Source: Halichoerus grypus (taxonomy: Eukaryota; Chordata; Mammalia; Carnivora; Phocidae). From it: a stretch of DNA of 64,000 nt. The notes beneath the pieces were generated by a model. That model searched no databases. It was given only the letters and a program-made list of their open reading frames with translations, and was not told where the DNA came from. Shown here piece after piece: positions 12,576 through 24,245 of the stretch (position 1 is its first letter; every line of letters begins with the position of its first letter). Position numbers and translations under genes: made by a program. The stretch is taken from positions 29,231,930-29,295,929 of the forward strand of contig NC_135726.1 of the NCBI RefSeq assembly GCF_964656455.1, in the 5' to 3' direction.

Positions 12576-12939
12576 TTTAAATTAAGACAATTCAAAACTT
12601 GCAAGTGGCCTCAACTCTCCTTCCAGCTACACTTCCGACTACATCCCCTGACGCCTTGCTCCAGGGCGGGCTGTCCTTCCCCACTTGCCATGTTGTTAGT
12701 GCACTTCCTGGAGCCTGATGTTCCTCTCCAAATGCCCTATCTGACCCTACTCCTCCCCATCCAAAGTCCCCAAAAGCCACATCTGTTGTTTCACAACAGT
12801 CCGGGTCCAGTGCTCTGAATTTAATACTCCCTCCTCTGGACCGTGATTTTTTTTTTTTTTTTAATCTCTATTACAGGCTTTCATTTTAGCTAATGTAACA
12901 CCTGGCTACATTCACGTCTCTCTCCTTGTTAAACTGAAT

Positions 12940-13290
12940 GTAGTGGTTAAGAGCACAAGCCATACAGCCAGACTGCCTGGGTCTCCATCTTGCTCACTTA
13001 CTCTCTGACCTTGGGCGAGGCACTTAATTTCTCAATGTCTCAGTTTTCACATCTATAAATTAAGACTCTTATATAAGAGTTTCTACACTTCGTAGGGCTG
13101 TTGTATGAATTTCAGAAGTTAATACGGGGAAAACCCTTAGAACGGTGCCTGGTGAGTCTGAAAAGGCAAATGAATTTTAAATCTTCTTGCTGCACTGTTG
13201 TTCCCTCCACGTCACTTCCTAGCATGTGTCCAACACGGTGCCTTGTGTGTTGGAAATACTCGATAAAACACTCACTGAACTAAACTGAGC
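12940..13290 (+). repeat. MIR SINE, followed by a MIR/L2-type 3' end
   Basis: The MIR head 'agtggttaagagcacaagcc', core 'ctgaccttgggcgaggcact' and tail 'gggctgttgtatgaatt' are clear to about 13170. A second ancient 3'-end fragment ('cacggtgccttgtgtgttgg' then 'ctcgataaa') follows at 13215-13290. The pair lies 150-500 bp beyond the exon 8 donor. Confidence 0.8.
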
Positions 13291-13445
13291 TTGTACAGAC
13301 AAAATTGGGGCTGTTCCTTACCAAGAGTTACCTGACTCAATAGTTTAGAATAATGAATTATGTATTTGCCTATGCAAATTAGACAGCAGAGGAGTTACAG
13401 AGCAGAGCATCCCAGAAAATACGGTCCCGGACCTGATGTACTTAC

Positions 13446-13565
13446 CACGCCTTCCATCTTCTTCCACAGTCCTTCCAATTGAGTCATGGGTTGACACCAC
13501 CAATCAGTGCATTTTCTGTATCGATTGCCTTGAAACCAATACTGTCTCAGCCACTCGAACTCGAC
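13446..13565 (-). CDS. FTO: FTO exon 8 (residues 374-413)
   Basis: This is a 120-bp exon encoding exactly 40 codons in phase 0, beginning [11 protein letters not shown], continuing [16 protein letters not shown] and ending WKKMEGV. Reading in gene direction, the acceptor is ...tatggtccccag and the donor is GTG|gtaagtac, both canonical. The segment belongs to the all-helical C-terminal domain of FTO (about residues 327-498), which packs against and stabilises the N-terminal catalytic domain and has no counterpart in the other AlkB-family enzymes. The tryptophan- and basic-rich stretch is nearly identical to human as I remember it, with F382Y, A402T and an A-to-G change near 405. There are no stops or frameshifts. 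Exon 9 must lie more than 13.4 kb further along and is not in the window. Confidence 0.97.
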
Positions 13566-16500
13566 CTGGGGACCATAAGGAGAAGGCAGTTGTTATAATG
13601 CCCTCGTGAGGGACAATCAAGGACAACAAGGTCGTCACTCGATTCTCTGCCAGTCACTTAATTGCCACAGGGTGAGAAAAGGTGAGAAAAGCTCAGCCTA
13701 ACCAGTTTTCAATATAACCTGGAGTCTCCAGAGCATTTCTGCAAAGCCAAGAAAAGAGCAGTCTTAAAACTAAGGTCTTCTTAGCGAGAAAACCCAGCTT
13801 GGGGTGGGGAGGGGTTTTCCATCACATTTATTAGTCAGACGTGAGGAAACTATATGTTCATCAACAAATCCTGAAAAAAAAATTAATTAATAAAAATAAA
13901 TTTTCCAAAAAATAAGCAAAACAAAACACAAATACTGAGATCCTAAAGTATACAGCAGTCTGCACTCTGTAGGGAAGCTATGATCAAAATCAGTTTTTAT
14001 TAAACATCTTTATTAAAGACTAGTACTTAGAGCAAAACACAGACACATATTAAGAGATATCAATTTCAGGTTTCTTAAATTTAAAACCAATAAAGAATTT
14101 ACTATGGGCCAAGAGGAGCTGGTGAGAATCCGAGCCCTTATAACGAAATAATACAAAGTTAATTGTGGGGGTGTGTATTAAAGTTACAGCCATTCAAATT
14201 GTTACTTTTCAACTCAGGGCACATGATAATAGGTAGAAAGAGCAGCAAAGACATTAATAATTGCTTTTCCTTCCTATGAACCTACTATGGTTATTATTAT
14301 GGTTATTATATGCCGCCTTAGCATTCCTCCTTCTATTCTAGCAAAACCCCGCTATTCATTTGGTAACTGACCCCCCTCCCCAGTCCATGTGGTCTGGGGA
14401 GAGCTCCAGCCCCAATACCAGGGGTGGAGTGTGCCACCCAAGTGTCAGCCAATCAGCCCACCACATTTCTCTAGTCACAGAATCAGGTATGGGGGTAATC
14501 ACCGTATGTTCAATCACAGTAAGTCTGAAGACTGAGAAGATTCAGGAAGAGCATTCTACAACCATTTCACCACAAATGGGGAAAATGGAGACAACAAAGT
14601 AGGAAGCAACTGCAAGATAAAAAGATAAAAACCAGGCGGTGATACCACCTGGCCCTTGATCAAGCTGTTCCTGAAGCCTTTTTCTACTTAAGCCAATTCA
14701 GGCTGAGTTTTCTGTCCCTTGCACCTGAAACAATCCCAATATATGTAGATGAGAGGCTGAGTAAAGTTTTGGAAGGGTAAGAAACTATTTTCTATCCACT
14801 TTCCATATATTCGAAAACTCCTCTTCAACTTGAAAAGAATCAAATTTTATTGTCAAAGTACAAGTCTATTCATCCCCCAAACTCTTTTTACCTCTGCCCT
14901 CTAAAGAAGTGCAGAGCTTTCACAGCTTAATGTTGGGTCGTCTGACTTTGCTCAGGTAATCGTGTTCCCTATACAAACTATTACAATCTTTACCTGTTAC
15001 CACAAAGAATTTTTGTGTTTATCCATATTGAACTTTCATGAGGCAAACAAAAGCAACTTGTGAAGATTTAACAATGGTGAAAATGGCTCAAATAACTAAC
15101 CTGAGAACACCCAGTCATATGAAAGGGTTTTAGTTTACATTAACCAAATGTTTGTTTGATATGCAGAACTGATTTCAGTTAAAGCTGTTTAAACAAAAAA
15201 AAAAAAAAGAAAAAAAAAGGAATGTAGACAATATTAAGACAATAGTTGCTGAACCTTATCTGTGGTATTAAGAGACAGTTGTAAACTCGACTGCTTTGAA
15301 GGAGAGCGAATACAAGTGTAGTTCAACTCTGAAGATACAGGTTTAACAACGTTATTTATTACAAGACGACTTATTTTTAAGAGATTTTGCATGAAATGTG
15401 TTCACGCCACAGGAACAGCCTATCAGCATGGCATCACGCCCTACGTCAGGGACAGCTGAAGAGATTTTAAAAGGTTTTCCTATCTTGAGGCCGGTTATTT
15501 CCATTGTTGAGGACACTGTGGTATCCCTGGAAAGAAAATCGATTATCCTATGTAATTAATTCATTCACCTATCAGGGTCTAGATTTCAGGAACTTAAAAC
15601 TCAGAAGGCAGGAGAGGGGCATACCTGGAGACTCCGCCCTCAGACAAGAAAGCAAAGAAAGACCCTGTCCGCTGTAATAAGGCGCGACCTCCTCTCCCTC
15701 AGGTGCCCAGCTATCATTTGAAGCAGACGGTGCTGCGAGTAAGAACAAGGGCTCCACCACCAAATGGCGAGGTCACCTGTAAATAAGGATCATTACCTAA
15801 CGACCACATAGGTTTGTGGTGAGGCTTAGCAGGTTAATAATGAACAGCCTACCATATGCCGGGCACTTGCTAGATGCGAAGAAAGCAAACTGAACGAGGC
15901 CATGAGGCCTAGAACTTGTTGTCCCCAAGGATCTCACAATCTGATAAAATTTTCTTAGCAGGAAAAGTTTTAACATCCATGTCAATTAGCGCCCACCCCC
16001 CTCCCACTGGGCCAGTCAGTGAAGTTCACCACTGAGGACTTCCTCCCAGCAGAGGTTTATTCATGAGCTGAAGTACTGCCCAGGAGATGACAATCTTTCT
16101 GGGCATCAAATCCACTGGCATGCATTTTATTCAACTCCAGAACCTGACTTTTTCGTCTCAGTGTCATGGGTAAAAAACAGGACAGGATTTTAAGCAAATG
16201 TCACCCTCACCACTTCCCCCACTGCCAAAGAGAAGCTGTTGGCTGCTTTCGTAAAAGTAATTAAGGAAGCAAAAAAGATTTCCAGCCCCTTGATTCAGAG
16301 TTTGAGTTAACCAAAAAAAAAAAAAACACAAAAAACCAACAAGAAACGAACAAACAAGCAAAAAAAGCTATTTTAATTTTTTTTTCCTCCCTAAACTGTG
16401 AGGATCAGAAAGGAAAAGTTGCTGGGTGGATGCTGCATAAAAGCTGAAGGGTCAGGACTCAGAATACAAGGGAAGCTTGAATTTCTTCAGGGCTAAAAAA

Positions 16501-18690
16501 TAAAAAACAAAATAAGTAATAAATAAATAAATCAAAGGCCAACCACAGCAACTGACCAATAAAGTTCTAAGCATGCTAGGAGTAGGGTCTCCATCCCTTC
16601 TCCAGGGTATGGTGCCCCCGGGAAGCTCATAACTATCAGAGCAGAAATAAAAGACAAGCCATCAGGAGGGCTGCGGCCGACTTGAGGCCAAGGACACGCC
16701 ACGAGTGACGCAGATCCCCGAAGATGTGAGCCTCAGGGAGACAACACACAGGAACTCTCTTGAGGTTCTCTCGGACTTCATGATGCTTATGAACCAAACT
16801 CCCAGATTTTGGACATGCCCTTAAAGGAAATTCACTATGATACAATCTTTTGGGCCAATGCAACACAAAGGTAAGCAATGCCCCCAGGAATTTACCCAAA
16901 GCCTACTGACAACCTAGAGGCCTTGCAGGTTCTTGAAGGGCCGTCTGAATGATCAGAGAAATATGAAAATATGTCCACAACAGTGTCAGCTTCGTAACTG
17001 ACTCGGAAAACCATCTCTTCAAACCCTCATAACTAACCAGTACCTGGAACAATCTAAAAGATCTGTCAAGAAACATTTTTCTTCTAAAAGATGTCTAAGA
17101 AAAGTCTGAAGGGGAAGAAACCTGCCTACCTGTAACCTTAGGCATTCAACAGTAAAGTTCAAAATCATATTTATGAGCTACTGCATCACCATGTATTGTA
17201 AATCATCTCCATTCTCTTACAGGTAAAGCAACTGTCACCTACTTTTCTTCTGCCAAGTTAGTGGGCTCTTGGTTTGGCCCCAGCTCAGCTCACGCAGTTT
17301 CCTCATGAGATGCGTGAGCAGGCCCACTGGGGTTAATGTCTCACTGTAGTAACTGAAATAAATTATCTCATTGAGAAAGATGTGAGACCAGGGAGAGATG
17401 CTAATGTCCAGTGTATAAAAAGCCACACTTCAAAGCCCCTTTCGAAGTAACTTTAAAGAAGATGCAGGTTTGACCAGACCCAAACTATTTTTAAGAAGGA
17501 AAACAATATTTAAAAACATGCAGCAAGATTCTGCTTCCGACTGGACAAAAAAAAAATCTTTGCTAAGCATCTCAAATTAGGAAAAAATAGCTTAAGGTCT
17601 TCAGTTCTACTCCCCAAAGTTCCCAAATCGCTTAGTTAGGAGGCATCTAAGGAAAACAGCCACTTCTACACGCACATAGCTTGAAAGCCTGCAGCACATA
17701 AAACCAAGGGCTTCGTCCTATAACTGGTGCAGCGGAGGCACATGGCTTTTAAGAAAGAGGAAAGCAAACAATAAAGAACCCGAGGGAACTATTACGGACA
17801 TGTGTGCTATTGCTTAACAACGGGACCCAGTGGAAAGGCAGCATACCAGGGCTCCATCCCAGGCCAGCGTGCATGGCCGAATAGTATCTGCCGATATGCC
17901 TTGACATATGGAATTCATTCTTGAAGGGGATGGCCTTGAAGAATCAAAGACTGGGGGGATGGACAAGAAAGATGAGCACGCACGCTATTCAGATGCAAGA
18001 TCTCTCTCTCCCTTCAACCCTCGACCAGTCTCAAGGGGCTGAGGCTTCTGATATAGCTCTATCCCACTTTGCTAACGTATACAATGACAAAAGCAGCCAG
18101 TCACTTTCTGAGACTAATGGGTTCAGATGACAATATTCTGTTAGATAAACAGGGTGATTGCTACAGACCGCCCCCACCGGCTGATGATAACAAAACATCT
18201 CAGTCAATCAGAGAAGAAGACCAGAAGGACAGGGGGCAAAAATAGCCCCGGTAAGTGTTAAAGGGAACACCCATTCTGCTAGCCTGACTCCTAACATTGC
18301 AAGGTTTGTAGAGAAGGAAAAGACTTACATTTCCAGATTAGAATTTCTTTACTACAAATATGGAGAAAGACATAACTTTGCTCCCAAGTCTAATTTCAGT
18401 GAGGTCACCAGGCCCATAAACGCTTATGTCTCTTGAAGTTCCAGCTATCAACAATGTCTCTAGCAAGGACAGAGAGGAGAAAAAATGGGACACTTATCAG
18501 GCACAATGAAGGGAAGAAAGTCAGTCCTGAGTGCAGCTTATGAGCATCAGAAGTGTTGCTCATAAGGAAGAATTCCTTTGCCTTTGGTTCTAGAGATTAT
18601 GGCAATGTTTCACAAAGTGTGGAGCAGTTCATAAGATCCTAAATATCTCTTTAAAGACATTATATGATATTGTGGAAGCAGACACTGTTT
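13566..18690. other. intron 7, exon 8-proximal part, mostly unassigned
   Basis: Intron 7 spans 13566-20543 (6,978 bp). This part is largely unique sequence. The only repeats I can name are a short MIR/L2 composite at 15745-15960 and A-rich tracts at 15194-15221 and 16311-16370. No further exon was seen. Confidence 0.5.
15745..15960. repeat. MIR and L2 fragments
   Basis: The first ~85 bp look like a MIR tail ('acctgtaaataaggatcatta', 'tttgtggtgaggctta'). From 15840 the words 'accatatgccgggcacttgc' and 'caaggatctcacaatctgat' match the reverse complement of the L2 3' end. Both are old and diverged, and the family assignment is from memory of the consensus words. Confidence 0.5.
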
Positions 18691-19215
18691 CTCCTCTGCT
18701 CCAAACCCCTCAGTGGCTCCCCATTTCCCTCTGAGTAAACGGGAAAAGTGGTTGTCCTTATAGGGACCTCCAAGGACTGATACGATCTGCTGCCTTTCAG
18801 TCCCCTAATACCACCTCTGTGACCTCATGTCCTCTAACTCACAGCCCCACTCCTGCCATTCAAGTCACAATGGTAGACTGTCCCTTACCTAGTCTGGAAA
18901 CACCAGGCATTCTCCCACATCACAGATTTTGCGGTGGCTTCTCCCTCTGCCCAAATGCTGTTCCCCAGATATCTACATGGCTCACTCCTCATGTCCTTTA
19001 AGCCCCTGCCCGCGGCACATCTTCTCAGTGGGAATGTTTTCTAGCTCTCTCAATCTAACATACTACCAGATGAACAGATGCACTAAGTTTATTACTTGTC
19101 ATCTCCCTACACTAGAACGACTGTTTTACTTACCAATATATCTTAAAGCACACAGAAGATACCAGACACAAGGTCAGTCATTACTTGTTGAAAGGATGAA
19201 AGAGAACATTTTTAT
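18690..19215 (+). repeat. LINE L2 3' part, sense to + strand
   Basis: Diverged L2 with recognisable blocks: 'cctcagtggctccccatttc', a 'gcccaaatgctgttcccc' type block near 18950, and a 'ctcactcctcatgtcctt' block near 18980. The open frames here are remnants of L2 and not genes. Confidence 0.7.
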
Positions 19216-19325
19216 ATTCCAAATTCTCCATCAATCCTTCCAATTCTAGCAAAGAGAAAGTCGCAGGTTGGTGATAACCTTCAACAGTTCTCTAGCCCTT
19301 GGGAATCTCCGTTTTTCCTTTTAAT

Positions 19326-19400
19326 GTTTTTTGTTTTGAGGTATAATTTACCCATGACAAAATTCACCCCATTTGAAGTATAACATTCAATGTCTGTTAG
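19326..19400 (-). repeat. L1 3' UTR fragment
   Basis: A short antisense L1 piece recognised from 'gaggtataatttacccatga' followed by 'caaaattcacccc'. It is the same motif as in the larger fragments at 22.2 and 45.5 kb. Confidence 0.6.
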
Positions 19401-19637
19401 AAAATGCACGAAGTTGTATGCAAATCTCCCTTCTCCCACGGATAACGGAGACTTGAGGCTCAGAGCCTCCTCCCAGCAAAAGCACCTGCTGGAAGGTGGT
19501 AACACTGCTCTGTTTTCAATGGCGATATTTCCCTGGTTCCTTTTTCTTTTGCCTGGGATGCTGGCTTCTATTTACAGTGGTAATGCAAAGCCTCCTTTTC
19601 AAAGAAATGTATTTACCTAAAAAATGAGCTGAGTTAC

Positions 19638-19828
19638 GGGGCGCCTGGGTGGTTCAGTCAGTTCAGCATCTGACTCTTGGTTTTGGCTCAGGTCATGATC
19701 TCAGGGTCATGGGATCGATCCCCAAGTTGGGCTCTGTGCTCAGCGGGGAGTCCACTTGGGATTCTCTCTCTCTCCCTCTCCCCGCTCTTTCTCGCCTCTA
19801 AAATAATAAATAAATAAATCTTTTTAAA
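19638..19828 (+). repeat. carnivore tRNA-Lys SINE
   Basis: Head ggggcgcctgggtggttcag, the 'ctcttggttttggctcaggt' variant, a CT-rich segment and a taaataaat tail. This is the older subfamily with 'catctgactcttgg' in place of 'cgtctgccttcgg'. Target-site duplication is not clear. Confidence 0.92.
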
Positions 19829-19989
19829 CAAGTGAGCGGAATTTTTAGAAGTCTTAAATAGACCACAACATGGATGGTCCAAAGATACAGGAACAGCAGA
19901 AAGGGTGTTACTGAGAGCAGCAAAGTTTGTGAAACCCTGGATGGTGGGCTCCTGCTGGTCTGACTGCAGAACTGCACCTCATTTTGTAA

Positions 19990-20485
19990 ATAACAAGCAA
20001 GGCACTGACACTTGCTCTTAGGGCCCACCCATGATCCCACTGGTCTTTGCGGGAAGACTACTCTTCATGAGTCTCATGCTTCTGCATGTCTTGTGAGCAA
20101 GGCACTGACTTCCCTCCACCTCAGCCTCCTACTGCAAGAATGTTTGGTAGCGTAAACAACCTTGGAAGATATAGTTTCTCCTCCAGAACAAAGGGCAGGG
20201 ATGCTAACAGCCTTGGAGGATAAAGACGGTGTCTGGTTTGGAGCAAAGGTCAGGCATGCTCACTACCTATTATAAAAGATTCAGCTTCCCTTGGCTCAAG
20301 TTCCTCTCCTATAACACAAGCCCTGCATGCACCCACATTATGGGCCCACTTTGCATTGTCCTGCAGAGAGAGGCTTACAGAACTGGCACAAAAATGCGGA
20401 TACTCTGGCTACTGCTGTCGTTGTAGGTAATTAAACTGTTCTTTGCCTCTCACTGAGGAATTTCAGGGCTCATACCCATATGAAA
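19990..20485 (+). mobile_element. LTR-like element (endogenous retrovirus solo LTR), boundaries uncertain
   Basis: The segment has LTR architecture on the + strand: two imperfect direct copies of a ~57-bp unit (each starting 'aacaaccttgga' or 'aacagccttgga', 20155-20265), a TATA-like 'tattataaaag' at about 20270, and an ATTAAA poly(A)-type signal near 20430 followed by a T/G-rich stretch. It resembles an LTR type I remember from mammalian genomes but cannot name. No gag, pol or env remnants flank it. The right end is within about 60 bp of the exon 7 splice donor. It is antisense to FTO. Confidence 0.5.
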
Positions 20486-20543
20486 TTATGGCAGATCAAC
20501 TTGTTAGCTCGCAAGTAGCTTCCCAGTTCTTGAAAAGTCTCAC

Positions 20544-20687
20544 CTCGTTGTGGATTTCTTCTCCTTGTTTCAGAACTGCAGGCTCAAAGGATTTCAAAGA
20601 AACATCACCATTGTCCACCTCATTACGGACATTCTGCAGAGCCAGCTGGCAGCGCTCTAAGATATAATCCAAGGTTCCGGTCGAGCA
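20544..20687 (-). CDS. FTO: FTO exon 7 (residues 326-373)
   Basis: A 144-bp phase-0 exon of 48 codons beginning [20 protein letters not shown], then [19 protein letters not shown], and ending KQGEEIHNE. In gene direction the acceptor is ...ggttctgtctctgcag and the donor is GAG|gtgagac. It joins exon 6 and exon 8 without changing frame. It spans the boundary between the catalytic domain (to about residue 326) and the helical C-terminal domain. Compared with human FTO as remembered, the exposed loop after QNV differs most (RNEVDNG here, CDDVDND in human), while the flanking helices are unchanged. No stop or frameshift. The LTR-like element at 19990-20485 lies just beyond its donor. Confidence 0.97.
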
Positions 20688-21970
20688 CTGCAGAGACAGA
20701 ACCAGCAATCAAGACTGTAAGCAAAATCCAAGTTTACCATACAATGCTTCCTGGGGATGTTCACATTTGTCCCTTTTCCATACATTCACCTGTTGCCCCC
20801 ACAGCTCAGCCCACATTCAACTTAAGAATTACTATAGTGGCCGGCTCCCTGGGCTCTGTGCTTAGCCTCACTTGGGCCACTCTCCTTGTTGATTTTCTTT
20901 TATGATGTGGGCCTTATATCACTAAACCGTAGGCTCTCTGAGGCTAAAACCATGTACATACATATATGTATATATATAACACGTATATACATACACACAC
21001 ACCATTTTATTACATAAATTTTTTCTACAGATACTGCAGTATCTAGAACCAAGTCCTAAATGTAAAAGAAACTTAGTAAGTAGTTTTTGGATGAATAACT
21101 AATCAACCAAGAAGTCAAAAATACTGACTTTGTTATAAGTACCCTGAATCTAACAATGGGAAAGAAAGGTAACCAGACTGATCGAATCAACAGCCCACAA
21201 AAGGGAATAGTAATGGTGGGAAAAAGAAAAGAGAACATTGAAGTTATAAACACAGGGCAAAGAACTCATTTTCCTTTTCTGCAAAAACCAAGCAGCTGCA
21301 GTCCTTGGCGGAATACGTTCTTCAAATAATGGAGAATATGTGGCTCATGCCCTCAAGGCATGTTCAAAGGCATAACTTAGTACCTTGGTATTGGCAAGGG
21401 CACAGATAACTAGTTCATCCTTCTCTTTGTCTGTGGGAGCAAAACAGAGGTCAAATGGACAACTCCTCCTTTGAATGATGTATGTCAGAAAAGAAAAGGA
21501 TGCAGATGGAGTGTGCATCCATTGGTTTTGATGACAACATGATTTCCTAGAATGATAAAAAGCAAGCTATAAATACCTGTTCGACCCAATGAGGAAAATG
21601 TATCCCTAAAGTATTTCTCTTTCGACATATATAATTTAAACAGATCCCTTAGAAATAACCTTGAAGGCTAATGCCCTGGTACAAAAATTCTTTCTATGGT
21701 TACTGCCATGTTACGCAATGTGTCACGGATAAGCCTGGGAAAAACAAAGTTACAGTGCCAAATACCGAAGCCTGACTAATGTGTATATGAAGATCTCAGA
21801 GTGCTGGGAGCACAAGAGCAGGCAGCTCCAATTTGCTACAAAGAAAAGAACAGAAAGCAAAGCTGAATCACCACTCACTTTTGTCCCGGAGCCACTCCTG
21901 CAACCTCTTTTAAAATGACGGTCTATCTATAAACATGCTCTACTCACACCTTTACTTTCCCAAGTATTGA
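20688..21970. other. intron 6, exon 7-proximal part, mostly unassigned
   Basis: Intron 6 spans 20688-27512 (6,825 bp). Nothing is recognised here except an AT/CA-rich microsatellite at about 20955-21003 (tacatacatatatgtatata and onward). Confidence 0.5.
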
Positions 21971-21974
21971 GTGA

Positions 21975-22090
21975 CCTATGTAAGAGGTTACTAATCACAA
22001 TGCCATTTATTGAAAAGACTGGAAATAACCTAAATTTCCCATCAATAGGGGATTTGTGAAATAAACTACAGTGAAGCCATACTGGCAGGC
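21975..22090 (+). repeat. old L1 fragment
   Basis: The phrase 'ctggaaataacctaaatttc' followed by 'ccatcaataggggatttgtg' is the diverged L1 3' ORF2 text ('...aacaacctaaatgtccatca...') on the + strand. Confidence 0.6.
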
Positions 22091-23210
22091 AAAAAAAAAA
22101 AGAGGGGGAGGGGTGAGGGAACTTTTTTTCCTGGGTGTTCAGAGTTTTATCTGTTGTACAGAACCTATAATAAGGCCAGTTTTTTTTTGTTTGTTTTGTT
22201 TTTTGGCAGGGACGGGTAACAACTTTATTGAGACATAATTCACATGTCATAAAAGTCACACCGTGAAAACATACAATTCATTAGTTTATAGTATATTCAC
22301 AGAGTTATGCCACCGTCACCACAGTTAACTTTAGAACATTTTGGTCACCTCCCCAAAACAAATGGCATCCCTTAGCAGTCACCTGCTGCCCCCTTCCTGC
22401 CAACCTGCCCAGCTCCAGACAACCACCAGTCTATTTCCTGTGACCACAGGTCTGACTATGCGGGACCGCTCCTAAAAATAAAATCATACGATAGGTGATC
22501 TTTTGTGACTGGCTTCTTCCCCTGAGCATGACAGTTCAAGGTTCTCCATGTTGTAGCACGTGTCAGTAACTCCTTCCCTTTTACTGCCAAATAATATTTG
22601 ATTGTATGAAAATACCGCTTTCGCTTTTCCATTCATTATCTGGATTGCTCCCACTTTTTGCCTATTATGAGTCAAGCTGCTAAGAACATTCACGTACGAG
22701 TTTTCATCTCTCTCTGGTATGGAATTGCTGGCTCCTGAGGTAACTGTATTTAAAATTCTGAGGAAAGGTCAGCCCGTCCCCCAAAGTGGCTGAACCATTT
22801 TATATTCCCTCCAGCAGTGCAGGAGGGTTCTAATTTCTGCACATCTTCACCAATACTTGTCACTGTGATTCTGACTGTAGCCATTCTAGTGGGTGTGAAG
22901 TGATAACTCAATATGGCTTTGCTTTGCATTTCCCTGATGACTAATGATGTTCAACATCTTTTCGTGTGTTTATTGGCCACTTGTACATCTTCTTTGCAGA
23001 CATGTCTCTTCAGATCTTTTGTCATTTAAAAAAATTGGATTATTTATCTTTTTAATTATTGGGTTGTAAGAGTTATTTATATACTCTAGACACAAGTACC
23101 CTGTGACATAAATGATGGGAAAATACGTTCTCGCATTCTGTAAGTTCTCTTTCCACTTTCTTGATGGAACCTTTTGAAGCATAATAGGGTTGGGTTTTTT
23201 TTTTAATTCT

Positions 23211-23411
23211 TTTTTTTTTTTTTAAGATTTTGTTTATTTATTGAAAGAGAGAGACACAGCGAGAGAGGGAACACAAGCAGGGAGAGTGGGAGAGGGAGAA
23301 GCAGGCTTCCCGCTGGGCAGGGAGCCCGACGCGGGGCTCGATCCCAGGACCCTGGGATCATGACCTGAGCCGAAGGCAGACGCTTAACCAACTGAGCCAC
23401 CCAGGCGCCCC
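23211..23411 (-). repeat. carnivore tRNA-Lys SINE (outermost of three stacked)
   Basis: Complete minus-strand copy: poly-T start, GA-rich stretch, ending ...gagccacccaggcgcccc. It is the least diverged of the three copies in the stack. Confidence 0.93.
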
Positions 23412-23648
23412 GGTTTTTTTTTTTTTTAAGATTTATTTATTTGTATGTTTGTTTGTTTTTTAAAGATTGATTTATTTATTTGAGAGAGAGAAAGACAGAG
23501 AACAGTGGGGAGGGACAGAGAGAGTCTTAAGCAGATTCAGGGCTGAGCATGGAGCCCAAGGTGGGGCTTGATCTCACGACCCTGAGATTGCAACCTGAGC
23601 TGAAACCAAGAGTCAGATGCTTAACTGACTGTGCCACCCAGGTGCCCC
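23412..23648 (-). repeat. carnivore tRNA-Lys SINE (middle of three stacked)
   Basis: Minus-strand copy of the older 'aaccaagagtcagatgctta' subfamily with a long T-rich tail containing gtatgtttgtttg. It ends at 23648 in ccacccaggtgcccc. Confidence 0.92.
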
Positions 23649-23824
23649 TATTTATTGTAGAGAGAGGAGAGAGAGCATGGGGGGAGAGAGAGAGAGAGAA
23701 TCTCCAGCAGACTCCATGCTGAGTGCAGAGCCCGACATGGGGCTCAATCTCATGACCCTGAGATCATGACCTGAGCCGAAACCAAGAGTTGGACATTCAA
23801 CCCAATGCACCACCCAGGTGCCCC
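23649..23824 (-). repeat. carnivore tRNA-Lys SINE (first inserted of three stacked)
   Basis: Minus-strand copy, somewhat diverged and with a shortened tail, ending in ccacccaggtgcccc. Its 5' end adjoins the target-site duplicate tgaagcataacag (23825-23837). The matching copy tgaagcataatag (23175-23187) lies on the far side of the whole stack, so this copy inserted first. Confidence 0.9.
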
Positions 23825-23939
23825 TGAAGCATAACAGTTTTTCATTTTGGTGAAGTCCAATTTACCTACTTTTTCTTTGGTTGTTTGTGCTTTTGGTGTC
23901 ATATCTAAAAAAACCACTGCCTACTCCAAAGTATGAATT

Positions 23940-24245
23940 ACATATTGATAAGTTATCACCAAGGCTTACTAAAACAAAAGTACAGAATGGTATGTAGAGT
24001 AGGCTACTATTTGTATAAAAAATGTTTTTAATTAAACACATATTTGCTTATATATGTATTAAGTATCACAGAAAGGATAACAAGAAGCTGATAACACTAG
24101 TTGCCCCTGGGGAGGAGGAACTGGTTGGCTTTAGGAGGAAGAGACTTTAAACTATTTATTCTTGGGTACTTTCTGAATTTTGAATCATTTGAGTAACTAC
24201 CTATTCACAATATAATTATATATAAAGTTCATAAAATTTAAATTA
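23940..24245 (+). repeat. old L1 3' end
   Basis: A weakly conserved stretch with 'tagttgcccctggggaggag' followed by 'gaatcatttgagtaactacc' reads like the 3' UTR region of old L1M elements on the + strand. Confidence 0.5.

Larger units (their letters stand above)
22195..23935 (-). repeat. L1 3' part, antisense, split by three SINEs
   Basis: The reverse complement follows the 3' third of L1 ORF2 and its 3' UTR. Landmarks on the + strand are 'caactttattgagacataat' (22220), 'tcacagagttatgccaccgt' (22300), 'ttgctttgcatttccctgat' (22918), 'tgttcaacatcttttcgtgt' (22948) and, after the SINE stack, 'gaagtccaatttacctactt' (23852). The break is at 23188-23824, flanked by tgaagcataa duplicates. Confidence 0.8.

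Noticed and set aside
1..13445. Search for FTO exon 9 and the 3' UTR.
   Set aside because: Nothing like the final exon (starting TNAVLHEV) is present. Intron 8 is known to be very large, so exon 9 is outside.
18929..19249. A 106-codon frame in intron 7.
   Set aside because: It lies in a diverged L2 element.
23211..23824. Regularly spaced similar blocks that could suggest a tandem array such as CRISPR.
   Set aside because: The units are ~200-bp SINEs of different subfamilies in a mammalian genome, not short direct repeats with unique spacers.
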